DNA of 64,000 nt, from assembly GCA_027886175.1 (NCBI GenBank), contig JAJNNQ010000002.1:3476001-3540000 (forward strand), read 5' to 3'. Numbering within the stretch: the stretch's first letter is position 1; the number at the start of each line of letters is the position of its first letter. The notes under the pieces were generated by a model, which was given only the letters and a program-made list of their open reading frames with translations, was not told the origin of the DNA and searched no databases. This document shows positions 10,030 through 22,261 of the stretch, piece by piece. The DNA comes from Phylloscopus collybita (Eukaryota; Chordata; Aves; Passeriformes; Phylloscopidae). The position numbers and the translations under genes are program-made.

Positions 10030-12539
10030 GTGAGTGACGGGGATGGTGACTGGGGGAGGCAGGTGGCGTTCGACGTGAGCCACCCCCCACAACTACCCAC
10101 CTCCAGCCTGCCTGGCTCCCACCAGACAGCTTTTAAGTGCTCCAGATGGGGCTCAGCTTGGCCAGCCTCAGCCTGCCCCTTTCTTCTGACTCAGCCAACC
10201 TTGCCAAGCAGCCATCGCTTCCCTTGAACATCAAAGGTCTTCATTAGACCCTGTCAGTCACGGGGCCGTGTTCCCCTGACGGGCGTCCGCGTGTGACAAG
10301 GAGCACCGGGGGATCCCCAGCCTGCAGTGGGAGGTCAGCCTGGTTTTGGAGGGGGGGACCATTCATGTCATGCCACTTCCAATTTAGGATGTGCTCTTGG
10401 AGGCAACGAGGTGGAAGGGCAGCTCGTACCAAGCCCGTGAGGCAGGTGCTGCTGCTGTAGGACCCCTGCGCTGTCAAAAGGGAGCTGCTGGATAAAACAG
10501 CCCCCACGTGTGAAAAGGCAGCCTTTCTCCCCCTAGCCTGGTGGCACATCCCCAGATGGGGAAGTGGTCCTCAGCCTCTGTCAGCTCCACTCACATCAGT
10601 CATGTCTCATTGGGTCGTCTGACGGATGGAAATGGGCAGGACCCATCGCAACCGCTCCCCGTCAGCCCGGGGCCGCATCCGCAGGGATTTCACTTCAGGA
10701 GGCCACGTGCTGTGTTCCCTCCTGCACTGAGACACAGGAGGCTTGTCTTCCTCTCAGGAAAGGCTCCCTGGACCATGTAGGACAATCCCAGACAGCTGAT
10801 TGCCTGGCATAGGGCGCTGCATGAAGGAATGGTTGTAGTGACCATCCCTCCCTCTCTCGGTGTTTCAGGACCGTGAGATCCAGCCTAGGGGCTTTGCAGT
10901 GCTGGTGGGCAGCAAAAGCTGTGCCTACTGTAAGATCCAAATCAGCTTTTCCTCCCTCAGTTGGTGCCTACAAAAGCAGCCTGTGGCACAGGGGACCTCT
11001 CTATGTCCCATTCACAAACCTGATTCCTGTAGAAGCTGCTATTTCCAGAGCCCAGGAAGGGCAGAGAAGGTTTTGAGCAGGTTAAAGACATATCCTCTCC
11101 ACAAGGACATATCTCCCACTTGGCAGTGGGCTGTGGTGTCGTGGGGACAGCTGAGTACGGGCCCTGAATGCCTGGGTTGTTCTCTGAGATGAAACAGAAG
11201 ATAGGATCCCCACTTGTGTGTTTAATTAAGAAAGATGCACTCTTCCCATAAAATGTCCTTTCCATTCAAATCCACTCCTTGCAACAGGTCTGTCGTGCCA
11301 GGTGCTGATTTATTACATGTGCAGGAGAATCCTGACCTTAATGCAGATCACTTTTTTCCCTCCCTTGCTGAAGGAAATGCTTGCAAGTAATGTACCATGT
11401 TACAGCCACAATAATGTTTAATGGTTGTGTCCTGTGACTGAGGTTAATGACTAGTTAGGGAAGCTTTTACACTGAGGAATAAAAAAAATGTCTAAAATAA
11501 AGCTGGTAAGGAGCAAGAAAGAGGGTAATGACAGATTCTGGCAGTTGCCTACCCCAATTTCAGTCTCAAGGAGGTGGATGTTGTAAAAGCCAACCCAGCA
11601 AGCCCTTCTCAGGGCATTGACTTTGCTAAATCTTGGGGAGGGGTGAAGGAGACGAGTAGCTCTGTGCAAGGAGAATGCTGCAGATGAGTGAGAATCTTCT
11701 GCTGCAAACAGACCTGGATATATTTCTTTGGTACCCCATGGACTCACACAGGTTCCCACAGCCCTACCCTAAGCCTGGTGCAGAAGGCCATGCCACTCCA
11801 GATGCCTCACAGTGATGCTGACCCAGCCATCCTTGGTGGGTCACTCTGCTTCCTCCCTGTGTGCATTCACCAGGGCTCAACAAGCTCAGGTCTCCTTTGA
11901 AAGGCCACAAAAACTTAATGGAAATGCTCACCTGTGTCTGTGATTGCTGATGCTGGGCCCCAGGAGGAGACTGAGTCTCTTTGCTGACTCCAGACCAGCC
12001 CTGCACCAGGGGTTTTTTGTTAAGCATCACCCTCCTTATGGTCCTGTTTCCCAGCTGAACTTCCAGTGTTCTGTAACCAGACTCCATTTATCTGTCTGTG
12101 GTTGCATGCTTGCCTCCTCCCTGTTCCCCCCCTTTTTTTTTTTTCACAGCTATTAATAAAAGGGGTTTTTTTTTCCTCCCTCCTTTCTTCTTAATGATTT
12201 GCTGCATAAAAAAAAAGGGCCCTGCTGTGCCTCTACTGGTGATAAATGAGAGCCAAGGGAGAAGCCAGGGCTTGTGGGAGATCCAGGTCTCTCCTTTCCC
12301 AAGCTCTGAGCTGTGCCCAGGGTGCCAGCTGTGGGGCACTGCCCTCACAGCTACTGCCAGATGTGCCAACCCCTCCATCACTGCCTGCTCCCACTTGGCA
12401 GGCACAGGGTTGGTCTCCAGAGTGGGAAGAAAGGGCTGAGAAAGGGAGAAGCCATCCCTGCTCTGTCATGGGCTTGCTGGCTGGGGACAGTAGCCCTGCA
12501 AACTGGCTCCAGAGGCAGGTCCAAATCAAGGTGGTGTTG
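10030..12539. other. Non-coding stretch, no gene seen
   Basis: Contains a mildly CpG-enriched bit at 10250-10310 and a C/T-rich run near 12126-12142, but no exon or element that I can support. Open frames reach 129 codons in GC-rich parts and are not convincing. Confidence 0.5.
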
Positions 12540-13087
12540 AGATTTAATTCCAGCTGGCAGCTAAGTACCACACAGCTGCTTGCTCCCATTCCCCACTGCT
12601 GGGGGGGGGGAGAAGAATTGGAACAAAAAGGGTGAAATCCACGGGTGGGTATAAGACTGCTTAATAACTGAAATAAAATAAATTTTAATAACAATAAGTG
12701 AAAAGGCAGACAACAAAGAGAGAGAGAAATAAAACCCAAGAAAGACAAGTGGTGCACAATACAATTCCCCACCACCCAGTGACTGGTGCCAGCCTGACCC
12801 TGAGCAGCAATCAGGATCCCCCAGCCAGCTGCCCCCATTATACACTGAGCAGGATGTTCTGTGGTATGGAATGTCCCTCTGGTCCATTCAGGAATTTAGG
12901 GCAGTGTCCTGGCCATGCTCCCTCCCAGCTTCTTGTGCACTTCCTCACTGGCAGACCATGAGACACTGGAAAGTCTGTGATTTAGTGTGAGCACAGCTTA
13001 GCAACAACTGAAATGTGTTAGCAAAATTATTCTCATCCTAAATCCAAAACACAGCCCCTATGCCAGCTACTAGGAAGAAAATTTAAA
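12540..13087 (-). mobile_element. ERVL-type LTR, minus strand, degraded
   Basis: On the minus strand it reads as a well-known avian LTR family: 'ttttcttcctagtagctggc', then 'ggggctgtgttttggattta', 'gtgcacaagaagctgggagg', 'gacattccataccacagaac', a TATA-like region (12836-12845), and a long R/U5 region. The first roughly 25 bases at the expected TGTG 5' end are not recognisable, so the element is truncated or eroded near 13087. The low-coordinate end near 12540 is approximate. Several open frames run through this LTR and are not genes. Family name is from memory of the consensus. Confidence 0.75.
12601..12610 (+). repeat. G10 homopolymer
   Basis: Ten consecutive G inside the LTR region, a likely length-unstable site. 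Confidence 0.85.
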
Positions 13088-15010
13088 AACTGTGGACTGC
13101 ACTGTCTGGTCTGACCCTTCTGCAATGCTCCACAAATCTCTGCTGAAGGCCAGGGATGTGCCTGACCTTGGCATGGCATTAAAACCTTGTAGGGACTGAG
13201 ACAAGAGGGCAAGTGTCAGGAAGACACAGAGGATGTGAAGCCCTGGCCAGTTGATCAGTGCTCTGTACCCTCTCCCAGAGGGTCTGAATCCAGTGTCCAT
13301 TCCTGCCACAGGCATCCAGGTGTCTGTGTGTGCCTCACCAGGTAAGAGCACTCTGCCCTGCTCAGCACTGCCTGGGATGTCCCACAAGGGCAGCCACCCC
13401 AGGGGTAGCAGAATAAACACCATCAACCCTAAGAGTGCTATAAACACCACTTCCTGCCTTTGCCTTGGAGCATCTGAGCCTCTGAGCCTCTCCTGAAAGT
13501 CACCTGAAAGATAAAACCTGTTTCTTCATCTTGAGCATCTCATCCATGTGTGTCAGCACTGGACAGAGCTGAAACAGCCCTCATGCATCCAGCCTATGAT
13601 CAAGATGCTTTGGTATTTCTAGTGCACCATTCAGCTGAAACTAAAATACAAAACCTGAAGGGAAAAAATCAAAACATGCAAAGCATGGCATACAACCTCA
13701 TCTCCTTCCTGTGAGGCTTTTGTGTGATGAGCCTCAAAGGGAGAAATGAGGGTCTAGATAAGGCTGCCTCACTGGCATTCAGAGAGCAGAGTGGCTTCAT
13801 TGCTGTTCACTACACATAGCAGCATCTTGATTCTCTTTGGGATATTTTTATTGCTGCTGGTTGTAACTTGGACACACACTGTGTGTAGTCTGCAGGATAA
13901 AAATAGCTGCAGTGCCTATTTCTGTCAGAGCAGAGCGCACCAAACCTTTGTTTACCAGTTGCCTTTGGTTTAAATATAGCAGGAAGCCGAGCACTCGAAA
14001 GCAGAGGGAAGCTGTGTGACATGAAATCCACCCAGCTAATTTTAGATCACGCTCTGCACAACGCTGCAGTGGAGTGTAGGTGTGGGATTCCACACAGGTG
14101 GAAGGGGAGGGAAGAAAGGGATTGACCCAGTGTGTGCTGTCACTAAACCTGCCACCCTTGGCAGCATCTGCCTGGGTAAAGTGAGTGTCCCAAAGCTGCT
14201 AGCTGGGTTTAGGGAGAGTGTTCAGCCCCCCAGCATTGTCCCCATGCCTGAGATGGGGTGATAGGAGTGTGTGTTGCAGGGCTGCTTCTTTTGACAGATA
14301 GAGTGGTTAGAGTGTGAGCTTTCAGAGAGCAGTAGGAAAGGAGCGATCCTGTCTTTTTTCAATCCCCACCTCCTGGAGTCTTGAGATTTTTTGAGGACTA
14401 TCTGTTTCCTTGCTTTGTGCAATATATATTTTAAGAAAACTCACAGCTTTGCTCTCTGTGGGAAAAGCTTGGAGATACAGATCCCAAGGTTTGAAAATCA
14501 GTCGCAAATGAAGGAATCAAATACAAACCTCAATATGTTTTTATCCTATGTTCCCATGAAATCAAACCCCATGTGATCATGACCCCCTGGCCTCTCCCTC
14601 AAGGTCTGGCAGGGATGACATTATGAGAAATAACTTTTCCTGGCAGAGGAAGAGAGTCACTGGCAATCAGAAGCAATGGTTTCTGGTGGAGGAACCTGCA
14701 AGGCATAACATCCCTGCCTCAGTTTCCCAAACTCCAGAGTGGACAGACTGTTTCCTTCCCCAAAGGGTCTTGTAATTACCCTGACATGGGGGAATTTTTT
14801 TCAGCTCTGGAATACATGTCCTTATCTCCACCATTTCTTACTCCCCAGAGGAGGTGCTAAGGTTGTCATAGGCCCTTGGTGAGGGGTGGATATACAGAGG
14901 AAGCACTGAGATTCAGCAGCAATTAAACCAGCTTTGCTAGGAGGGTGATTTATATATACCATGGCATTCCCAATGTCATTCACATCCATTTGCTTCTATA
15001 AACCCTCCAG
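13088..15010. other. Non-coding stretch, no gene seen
   Basis: A 30 bp segment at 13312-13341 has acceptor- and donor-like borders but is too short to support. Around 13895-14000 an AT-rich block with MEF2-like 'ataaaaatag' and 'tttaaatata' could be regulatory. Otherwise nothing identifiable. Confidence 0.45.
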
Positions 15011-15089
15011 GGCTCCCACCCCAGGCCCAGAGTGTCAGGACACCCCAGTTGATGCCAAGAACTGTGTCAGACTGTGCCTGTCCCACCAG
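15011..15089 (+). CDS. Candidate internal exon, cysteine-containing, unknown
   Basis: A 79 bp segment follows a pyrimidine-rich acceptor ('tgcttctataaaccctccag') and ends at 'caccag|gtagga'. The frame stays open and gives 26 residues with three cysteines ('ECQDTPVDAKNCVRLCLSHQ'), entering in phase 2 and leaving in phase 0. The Cys spacing (C-x9-C-x3-C) did not match a module I know. It is in-frame with an ATG at 14961, so a short unspliced frame is an alternative. No partner exon was found, and chance is a serious alternative. Confidence 0.22.
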
Positions 15090-16049
15090 GTAGGAGCAAT
15101 GAGCACTGCAGCTCTGTTTGGCTTTTTCTCATCTGCTCAGGTCAATGACAACCCCTTATTAAAGACAGGCAGCTATTTTCAGTGTCTGCACCTCACATAT
15201 ATAAAGTATATTGAAATTAAAGCCAGGTGCTCAGCTAAGGTGAACCAACACAAGCTGCTTTGCTTCAGTGGGCAGACACTCACTTATAGCACTGGAAGAC
15301 CTGGGCCATTTCCTGTAAAATATCTTATTTTAGGGGAGCTTTGATGCACTTGTGTTTATTTATTTTATTTTTTTTTCAGGGCTACATTTACTTGAATCCG
15401 TGATGCTCTGTCAGGAATAACTCTGAATATCCTCAGAGTTGTTTCAAGGAAGAAAATAAACCTTTAAAGCTTTTCAATAAATCTTTTCAATCTGACATGA
15501 TATTGGCATCACATCCAGTTCCTGTGTGAAACTCTGTGAACTTTAAAAACATCCCTGTTCAGAAGACTCATAGGAGGATGATGTTCACCCATAATATAGC
15601 ACACTTGGGTGAGACCAAGAAGGCCTTTACAGGTTTCATTTTCCATTATTTTCATGCCTGCATCTTCCAGTTTGTGTGTCTGTGTGGGCTAAGTTGCTTG
15701 CTTTGCTTTTATTTTCTTCACCCGCCCAGCTGAAGCTCAAAAATCAGAGGCGCAAATATCTTTAAACTGCAATATTTAAATTTGGGGGTTATTTTCCCTG
15801 TTAAGCAGTGCTTTTGTGTACTGAAAGGCAAAACACCTCAGTAACAGCAGCACATCCCCTCGGGAGAAGCTATTCCTTGTTTTCTGGCACTAAGAGCCCG
15901 CCCTGAGCTCCAGCTGCATCCCTCTCTGCTCTCTGGAGTCCAGCATCACCTCACGGGAAACAGAAGGCGATTCAAGTGACTCCATCTCAGCGAGGGAATC
16001 GAAGATGGCCCTTGTACTTCCAAACTTGGCAGGAAGGGTAAAAAAAAAA
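15090..16049. other. Non-coding stretch, no gene seen
   Basis: Moderately AT-rich with T-rich runs near 15356-15378 and an A run at about 16040-16050. No exon or element recognised. Confidence 0.5.
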
Positions 16050-16390
16050 AACAAAACCCACCGGGCTTTCGGCTAAATCCGGCTTTTTCGGGGCAGCTCC
16101 AGGCAGCTGGCCGCAGTTCACCCCCGAGCGCCATCCATCCATCCATCCATCCATCACATCCGCTGGATGTTATTAATGAGGATGCGAGCGTGCAGCGGCA
16201 GCACGGACGGGCTGGAAGGGGCTCCCCCGTCCCCGGCACGAGGCTGTGGAGAGGCCGTCTGTCTTCCAGCTGCCATCCCCGGCCGCTGCCAGGACCCCCT
16301 GCCCCGCCGCCTCCCGCCCGCTCCCCGCGGCACATCTGCTCCGCCGGCAGCGCGCTCCTGCCGCAGGGCTTCACACGGGGCCCCGGGCTT
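16050..16390. promoter_or_regulatory. CpG-rich patch (small CpG island)
   Basis: CpG dinucleotides are frequent here ('gagcgcc', 'gatgcgagcgtgcagcggc', 'ccccgccgcctcccgcccg', 'gcagcgcgctcctgccgcag'), unlike the CpG-poor flanks. Such patches in birds often mark promoters or enhancers. No convincing first exon or donor is visible on either strand. GC-rich open frames on both strands across it are expected from composition alone. Confidence 0.55.
16131..16155 (+). repeat. (CCAT)6 microsatellite
   Basis: About six uninterrupted CCAT units inside the CpG-rich patch. Short and probably polymorphic. Confidence 0.92.
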
Positions 16391-16395
16391 TGAGC

Positions 16396-16700
16396 TGATT
16401 GTTAAAGGACAGGGAGGTTTGCAAGGGGTGGAGGGGCTCTTCTGGTGGGTTGGGTGGTGTTGTATTCCCTTTGGTATCCCCTCCCTGTGAAACCCTACCT
16501 GTCCCTTGACTCTGACCTATAGATTACCTGATAGGTAACCCCCGCCCCCTACCCTGAAATGGATAAAACCCCCTTTCCCTCCGGGGTTGGGTCTCTTTCG
16601 CCCTGGGATCCCCTTCTTGGAATAAAGCCTTGGAACACATCTCAGGGTAAGAGCCTCTTTTGGTTTTATGTCCCTAGCCTGAAGATTCCCCTCACCCTAA
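16396..16700 (+). mobile_element. LTR-like unit, probable solo LTR
   Basis: The order of signals fits a retroviral LTR: a GC box ('ccccgcccc', about 16541-16549), a TATA-like 'gataaaac' (about 16562), then AATAAA at 16621-16626, only about 55 bp downstream. TATA and poly(A) signal this close together is characteristic of U3/R and not of a host gene. Neither the TG/CA ends nor a target-site duplication could be fixed, so the limits are approximate. It could instead be a degraded non-LTR promoter. Confidence 0.45.
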
Positions 16701-18299
16701 CCTCCCTAAATCTGAGCTAGAAGCTGACCTCGGGGGGCTGAGGGAAGGGGAACACTTCAGGGTGGGACCTGGGCAGCAATCAAGGCAAAGGGTGTCTAGG
16801 AAATGGACCACGTGAAGTTTAGGAGGGGCATGAAGGCATGAAGTTGGAGGTATCCTGCTTGGTGAGACCGAAGGAGTTTGAGAACAAACTCGGAGTAGAA
16901 TAAATCCTGTAGTAGCATGGCACAAGTCCTTGTGAACCACTGAGCACCAGGCAGAGCAGACCTGCACCTCACCATGCAGCATCTCCTGAAAACAGCATCA
17001 CAGAAATGGTGGCAAGGGGGAATTTGGTTGGGGTAGCACCTGCAGGGGAAACATGAGACTTTTAGCTTTGCAGGGGTTGGTAGAGCAAGATTTTCTGTAC
17101 CTTTTGAGGGTTTGGAGGAGAAGCATCCTGCCTTTCTTCATCAGTGCCAGGAGCAGGCACCCAACAGGGTACTTTGGGGTGCTGCTGGTGGGTTGGTGGG
17201 GGTCTCTGCTTCCATGCAGAAGACAGGCTCAAAGAATCATTATTAAAAACCTGCATGGGTGAAGAGTGGTGCTGGGCTGGCACTGACAAAGCTGCATCTT
17301 CTGAGATCATTCCCCAAACAAAGCTGGCAGGTGAGACTGCTGAAGAGCAGGGCAAAGACCTGGAATATCCCCTGTCCTTCTTGAGGTAAAGAAGCCCAGT
17401 GACACTTGGCCGAGTGAAGAATAAAAGGAGCTCTTCCCTCCCCAGAAAAATTTAATGTAATGAAAATAAAGGCTTAAGAGAAATATTGCAGGCAGTACCC
17501 AAAGTAAATGACTTCAGAAAGGGCCTAATGAGACTGGCACTCTCCTCCTTGCCACTTCAATAAGATAAGAAGATTTCAGCTCATGGTAGGCCAAGGGTCA
17601 ACTCAGGAGTTAATGCAGATTTTGAAACAGAAGCCAGGAGTCCTGCAAATTGAAATCCATCTGCTCTAGTCCCACACTGTAGCAGGGCAATTTACTGGTG
17701 GGTGCACCTTCAGCAAAACCTACTTGTTAATGAAGCTGCCTGATTCATGGACAAAATATCAGTGGAGAGAGGGAAATGAAAAGCTTTTCTGTTCCCAGCA
17801 CAGATACCATAAAATTAAAGCTCTATGATTGCACATCTTTATGGAAAGGCAGTTAGTAAAGGGCTGTGCTAGATGGGCCATCCACATCCCTCCCCACCCT
17901 ATCCACTGTCACTCTGAAAAATGCACTGAAAAAAAGCTCCTGGAGTGGTGAGAAACAATTTTCCATTGCCCTGATCCCTTGAGTCTTCCCCACCACCACC
18001 AGACTCTTGGGGGGATCTGTCCTTGGGGACATGAGGACAGATAATTGTGTATCTGTTTCCAGTTAAAGCATCCTGCCAGATTACTCCACGACACACGAAC
18101 TTAGAGACAAATGCATTTGTGAAGTACCTAAGGACAACACTCAGCTCTGGGTGATGCTGAGGGCTGCCAGGTATCTGAGCCCTGTGTCTGTACCCCTGAC
18201 CCTGGTACAGGCCAGCCAGAGAGGAAACATGGTTGCAATCTGTAGGAGCTGTTGAACCGAATTTGGGGAGCCGATGGATGAGCGCCAATTTCCATTCCC
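16701..18299. other. Non-coding stretch, no gene seen
   Basis: Plain sequence. The part 17410-17600 is AT-rich and repeat-free and may be conserved, but no motif cluster stands out. Confidence 0.5.
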
Positions 18300-18580
18300 A
18301 GGCAATAACAGACGTTTAATCTGAACTAGTGATCATGCTCATAGTTTGGCAGAATAACCATATCTGTAAATGCCCAGCATCTGTAAATCTACTGCTTTTG
18401 ATGTCAAAGGGTTTTCATGTGTTTTGCAAAGTAAAATATTGACTAAATTATGACCTATTGGAACCTTCTCTGATGACTGCTGGGTGCTGGCAGGCGATAA
18501 AAAGCGTGGCTGAGCTTTTTTTGCTCAAGTTTGGTTCCAGCAGATATAAAAGAAGAAATTCAATTAATTTGCTATAGAAT
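18300..18580. promoter_or_regulatory. AT-rich block, candidate conserved non-coding
   Basis: Repeat-free AT-rich sequence with 'gcagatataaaagaagaaat' (TATA-like, about 18540) and 'aattcaattaatttgc' homeodomain-type cores. The texture suggests constraint, but conservation is untested and no transcript is evident. Confidence 0.2.
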
Positions 18581-19589
18581 GAGGTTCAGAGGTTGTTTAG
18601 AGTGAGCTGTGAGATGATTTTCTGCATCCAGGTGCATTTTTTTTAATGCACCCAGTACAGGTAAACCTACAATTTTCCACAAGCGTTTAAACAACACCGG
18701 GCTGACATAAACATTGCAGAGGTTCTGGCCTTTGACCTCATGCACATGAGCCAAAGATTTCTTACAATTCAGCTCATTGAATCAGCCTTTTCTTGGTTTT
18801 CCAGCTCTTTCTCTTCCTTCACAGCTGTTGAGTGTCATGTCTGAAAGGCTCTTAGAAGAAAGACCTTCCCAAACCTCAATAAATGCAGCTTTTTCTGCGC
18901 TGAAGCGCATGAGAATTGTACACAATACATCGACCTGTCCCTGCTGCAAAACGTGGATGCAGGGTTGTCCCCAGCCCATTTTAGCACTTTAGTAGGGTGC
19001 AAATGGTTTTGTGATGGAAAGGCACCGGGGAATGCCGAATTAGAGTGACTACTAGCTCAGGAAGAAAAGCTCTGAAGACTGAGCTCTCCTCCCTGGTGGA
19101 TGGAGAAGTTTTCTTTGAAGGACAGGCCTGACCCTTGGGTTGGCTTTGCTGGTGCTGCCAGGCCCAGTTCAGATGCCAGTACTGCTGGGTAGAAGTTTTC
19201 TGAAGAGCCCTTTTTTCATTAGGAAATGATCATTTTCAAAGCCAAGTCCAACTGGCTTTAGGAATGGAGTAGGAATTAAAGCTGGAGGAAAAGGCTCACC
19301 CCTTTCCCTTCTTGTGGTATGATAACTGGGTCAGTGCTGAAAGCAGTCTCCTCTCCAGTTACAGATGCTGGGATCAAACCTCCTCTCTGCCTTGCTCAGA
19401 TTTGAAAATCAGCCTTCACTCACCTCAGCAGAGCTTCCTTAGTGTCTAACCGTCTGGGTCATTCTGGGTTTTGCCAGAAAAAGTAAAAATCTATGGGTCC
19501 CTTGAAATTCTGGGTGGGAAAATCTTTCTCATCTCTCAACTCTCCTCCTCAGAAGAAAAAAAAAATCTTAAACATCTGGGACAGGATTT
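18581..19589. other. Non-coding stretch, no gene seen
   Basis: No repeat, exon or RNA gene recognised. Confidence 0.5.
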
Positions 19590-20090
19590 TTTTTTATTGT
19601 TATTATTTCAAGCCAAGATAAAGCATGACATTATATTTAATGCTGATTGACCGGAGAAGAAAATCAGTTACTTGGAGTGTAATGCAAAAAAATTCTAACA
19701 ATGCATGAGAAATCCTGTAATAACAGACCTACTTGAGAATTTGAGTGGCACAAAATGTGAAGTGTACTGTTACTTTAATTGTATTTTTATGCAGACATAC
19801 TCAATTCCTATTAGTGGCAGAGTTGTGCTTGCATTTGGCCAGAGGCAAAGAATTACTAGTGGACAGTTTAATCAGGATGAAAGAAGGAAAATAAAATTAA
19901 TGTAGCATGTGCTGGGCTCAGACATTTGTGTTGGAAGAATTTTAACATCTGTATCGTGTGAAGCTTGGTCCTATTTATTTTAAAAACCTGAAAATGAGGG
20001 TTGAATGATTTCACACTGGAGTTACGGTTGCCAGTCATTTAGTTCAAGGGTTGAGGTTAGTTAATGAATAATTCCAGTTTGCCAGAAGTC
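19590..20090. promoter_or_regulatory. AT-rich block, candidate conserved non-coding
   Basis: About 500 bp of complex AT-rich sequence without simple repeats or mobile-element signatures, with TAAT/ATTA cores and no CpG-rich promoter. This is typical texture for distal enhancers near developmental genes. Classification rests on appearance only. Confidence 0.22.
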
Positions 20091-22183
20091 TTTGTTGGTA
20101 GTCAGTGGTTAAAAATCAAGGGCTGAAGATGTTGCTGCTTTACTCCTGAGTAAATCCACCCGTCCATTATTTATATAATTACTGCTTTGAAGCCAAATGC
20201 AGATGGAGATCCTGCTGGGCTGGAAAACCCATGAATACCTGCAGCTATTTAGCAAATGCCCTGAAATATTTCATAACTCCATTGGACAGAGCAGAAAGTG
20301 GAATCAACTTGCCCATGTCCTGCCAGTGGGTGGCCAGTGCCTGATCCAGGAGGGGAGCCACAAAATAGGGCTGACAGGACCTGAAATTTGTAGCTGTGTA
20401 GTTGCAGCTGAGATCATTGAGGTGAGCCAGAAGATGATGCCTCCTGAACTCAGACAGACCCCTGAGGTGGAAGTGTCAGGTGAGGTACCCCACAGTGGTG
20501 CTGCTTCTCTTTAAACAGAGATGATGAAAACTATGAAGACAGGAGGAATTACAGTCTGAAAATTCTGCTTTCCAGGTTTTTGAAGCAGGTGAAGGTGATT
20601 CCCACCACACCGCCTGACTCCCCAGCCAAAAAAATGATCCCAGCATTTTTAGATTGGCTCTGCCTGTGCTACTTACCCATCCAGACCTCCAGCTGACATC
20701 ATCTGCAGTGACACTGACAACAATGTCAGTGCAGTATTTTGTGAAAAAAACCCAAATTGCCTGAAAAAAAAAATCTATTACTGGAATAAAGGAAAAACTG
20801 GAGAAAGTTATTCTGCCAGGTGGTAGAATTTGTGTTTATATTTCTATCAGCTCTGGCTTCCCTAAAAGAATCTTGCCCTGATGTGATCAATCAGAGAAGA
20901 GGAATTTTCTTTGCTTGGCCTTCATTTATTTTACCATTTAATGCTGAGTCTGTTTAGTCAGGAAGGACTTGCTTCCAGACTGCACAGTCAATGAACGATT
21001 CATCTTGTCCAAGAGCAAATTAACCAGAGTGAATAATTAAATAGAAGCACTCAACCAATATTTCTCAGAGCTCTCTTGAACAATTCCCCACAGTCTCCTT
21101 GCATCCTCACCCCCAGACAGCTTCAACCCCTCTATTCAGCAGCACCATGTCCAACATCCAGCCCAGCCCATGCCAGCACTGGCCAAAGGTTATTTCCATC
21201 TGGGTGGTCACTGGGGAAGGCTTGGTGGTCTCGCTCCTGTTCCTACGGGAAAATCTTCTGGACCACAGAGCACCCCTCTCCATTCTGCCAGGATTAATAA
21301 GGCTGGGAATGGGGTTGGGATTGATTGGGCAGCGTGAATGAGGCTGCCAGAGGAGATGGCTCCTCTGGGAGAGAGGGTTCCTCGCGTCAGTGCTGCTCTC
21401 TGGGGACACACAGGGCTGCCAGTCTGGCAGGCTTCCCGTGTGAGCAGGAAGGGCAATGCTAAATGAGGGTTTCCAGCCAACTGATTGCATCAGAAGGCTT
21501 CAGACAAGGATGCTCAGGCCTTTCCAGGTGAGTGTGGGTTGTGCTGTGCAGGCTGGGAGGTGCAGAGGGTGTTGGTGTTCACTGAGGGCAGGCTGAGCAG
21601 CAACGGGAATCTGATCTCTCCCAGAGAAGTTTCTTTGTGGTATTCAAAGGCTAAACAAGCAGCAGAGGTTTCTGCAAGGCATGGAGAGCCACCTCCTTCC
21701 TCATCATTTCCTTCAAACCACCCATCTTGGCAGGGCAGAGCATGATGGGTTTAATGAAAAAGTCCTCAGTCTTTTGACCCATCAAAGAACTCCCAGCTCC
21801 AGTTACCATGGAGGCAGCAAAAGTCAAAACTCAGCTGAACTCTGAGATGAAAAGATCCAAGGCCACCTGGCTTGTGACATCACCTGAGGCCACCACAATG
21901 GTGGCCTAGAACAGAATGTGATGATGTGGTTGCTTGGTGAACTTGAAGGTATTTTGAGAGGTGAAGGGGACCCTAACAGTGATTGTTGATTTAGGAAGAT
22001 TTTGGAAAATAAAGACAGCAGGTAAAAATGAAGGGGAGGAGGACTTTGTTAATCACTCAATAAAACTGTGCTTCTGTGCTGTACCATTGCTAGAGTGGGT
22101 TGGGAACCTTTTAGACAAATGTATTTTTGGAAGAAAATTATGGTGGTCATAAACCACTTTTCATGAGATTTAGAAACCTATAT
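20091..22183. other. Non-coding stretch, no gene seen
   Basis: Contains two donor-like GTGAG sites (about 20422, 21529) after short open frames. Neither has an acceptor and frame pattern good enough to list. Confidence 0.5.
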
Positions 22184-22261
22184 CCATAGAATCATTTAGG
22201 TTGGAAAAGACTTTTAAGAACATTGAGTCCAACTCCAAATTTATGCAGTCTTGGAAATTTT
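22184..22261 (-). mobile_element. CR1 LINE 3' end fragment, reverse orientation
   Basis: Begins 'catagaatcatttaggttgg', then 'aaaagacttttaagaacatt' and 'gagtccaactc', the complement of a common avian CR1 3' end. About 75 bp are clear, after which similarity fades. Confidence 0.88.

Noticed and set aside
12233..12838. 201-codon minus-strand open frame
   Set aside because: It runs through the R/U5 region of an ERVL-type LTR and the GC-rich flank, so it is a chance frame.
13312..13341. 30 bp microexon between acceptor-like and donor-like sites
   Set aside because: It is too short to carry coding evidence, and such site pairs occur by chance often in this length of sequence.
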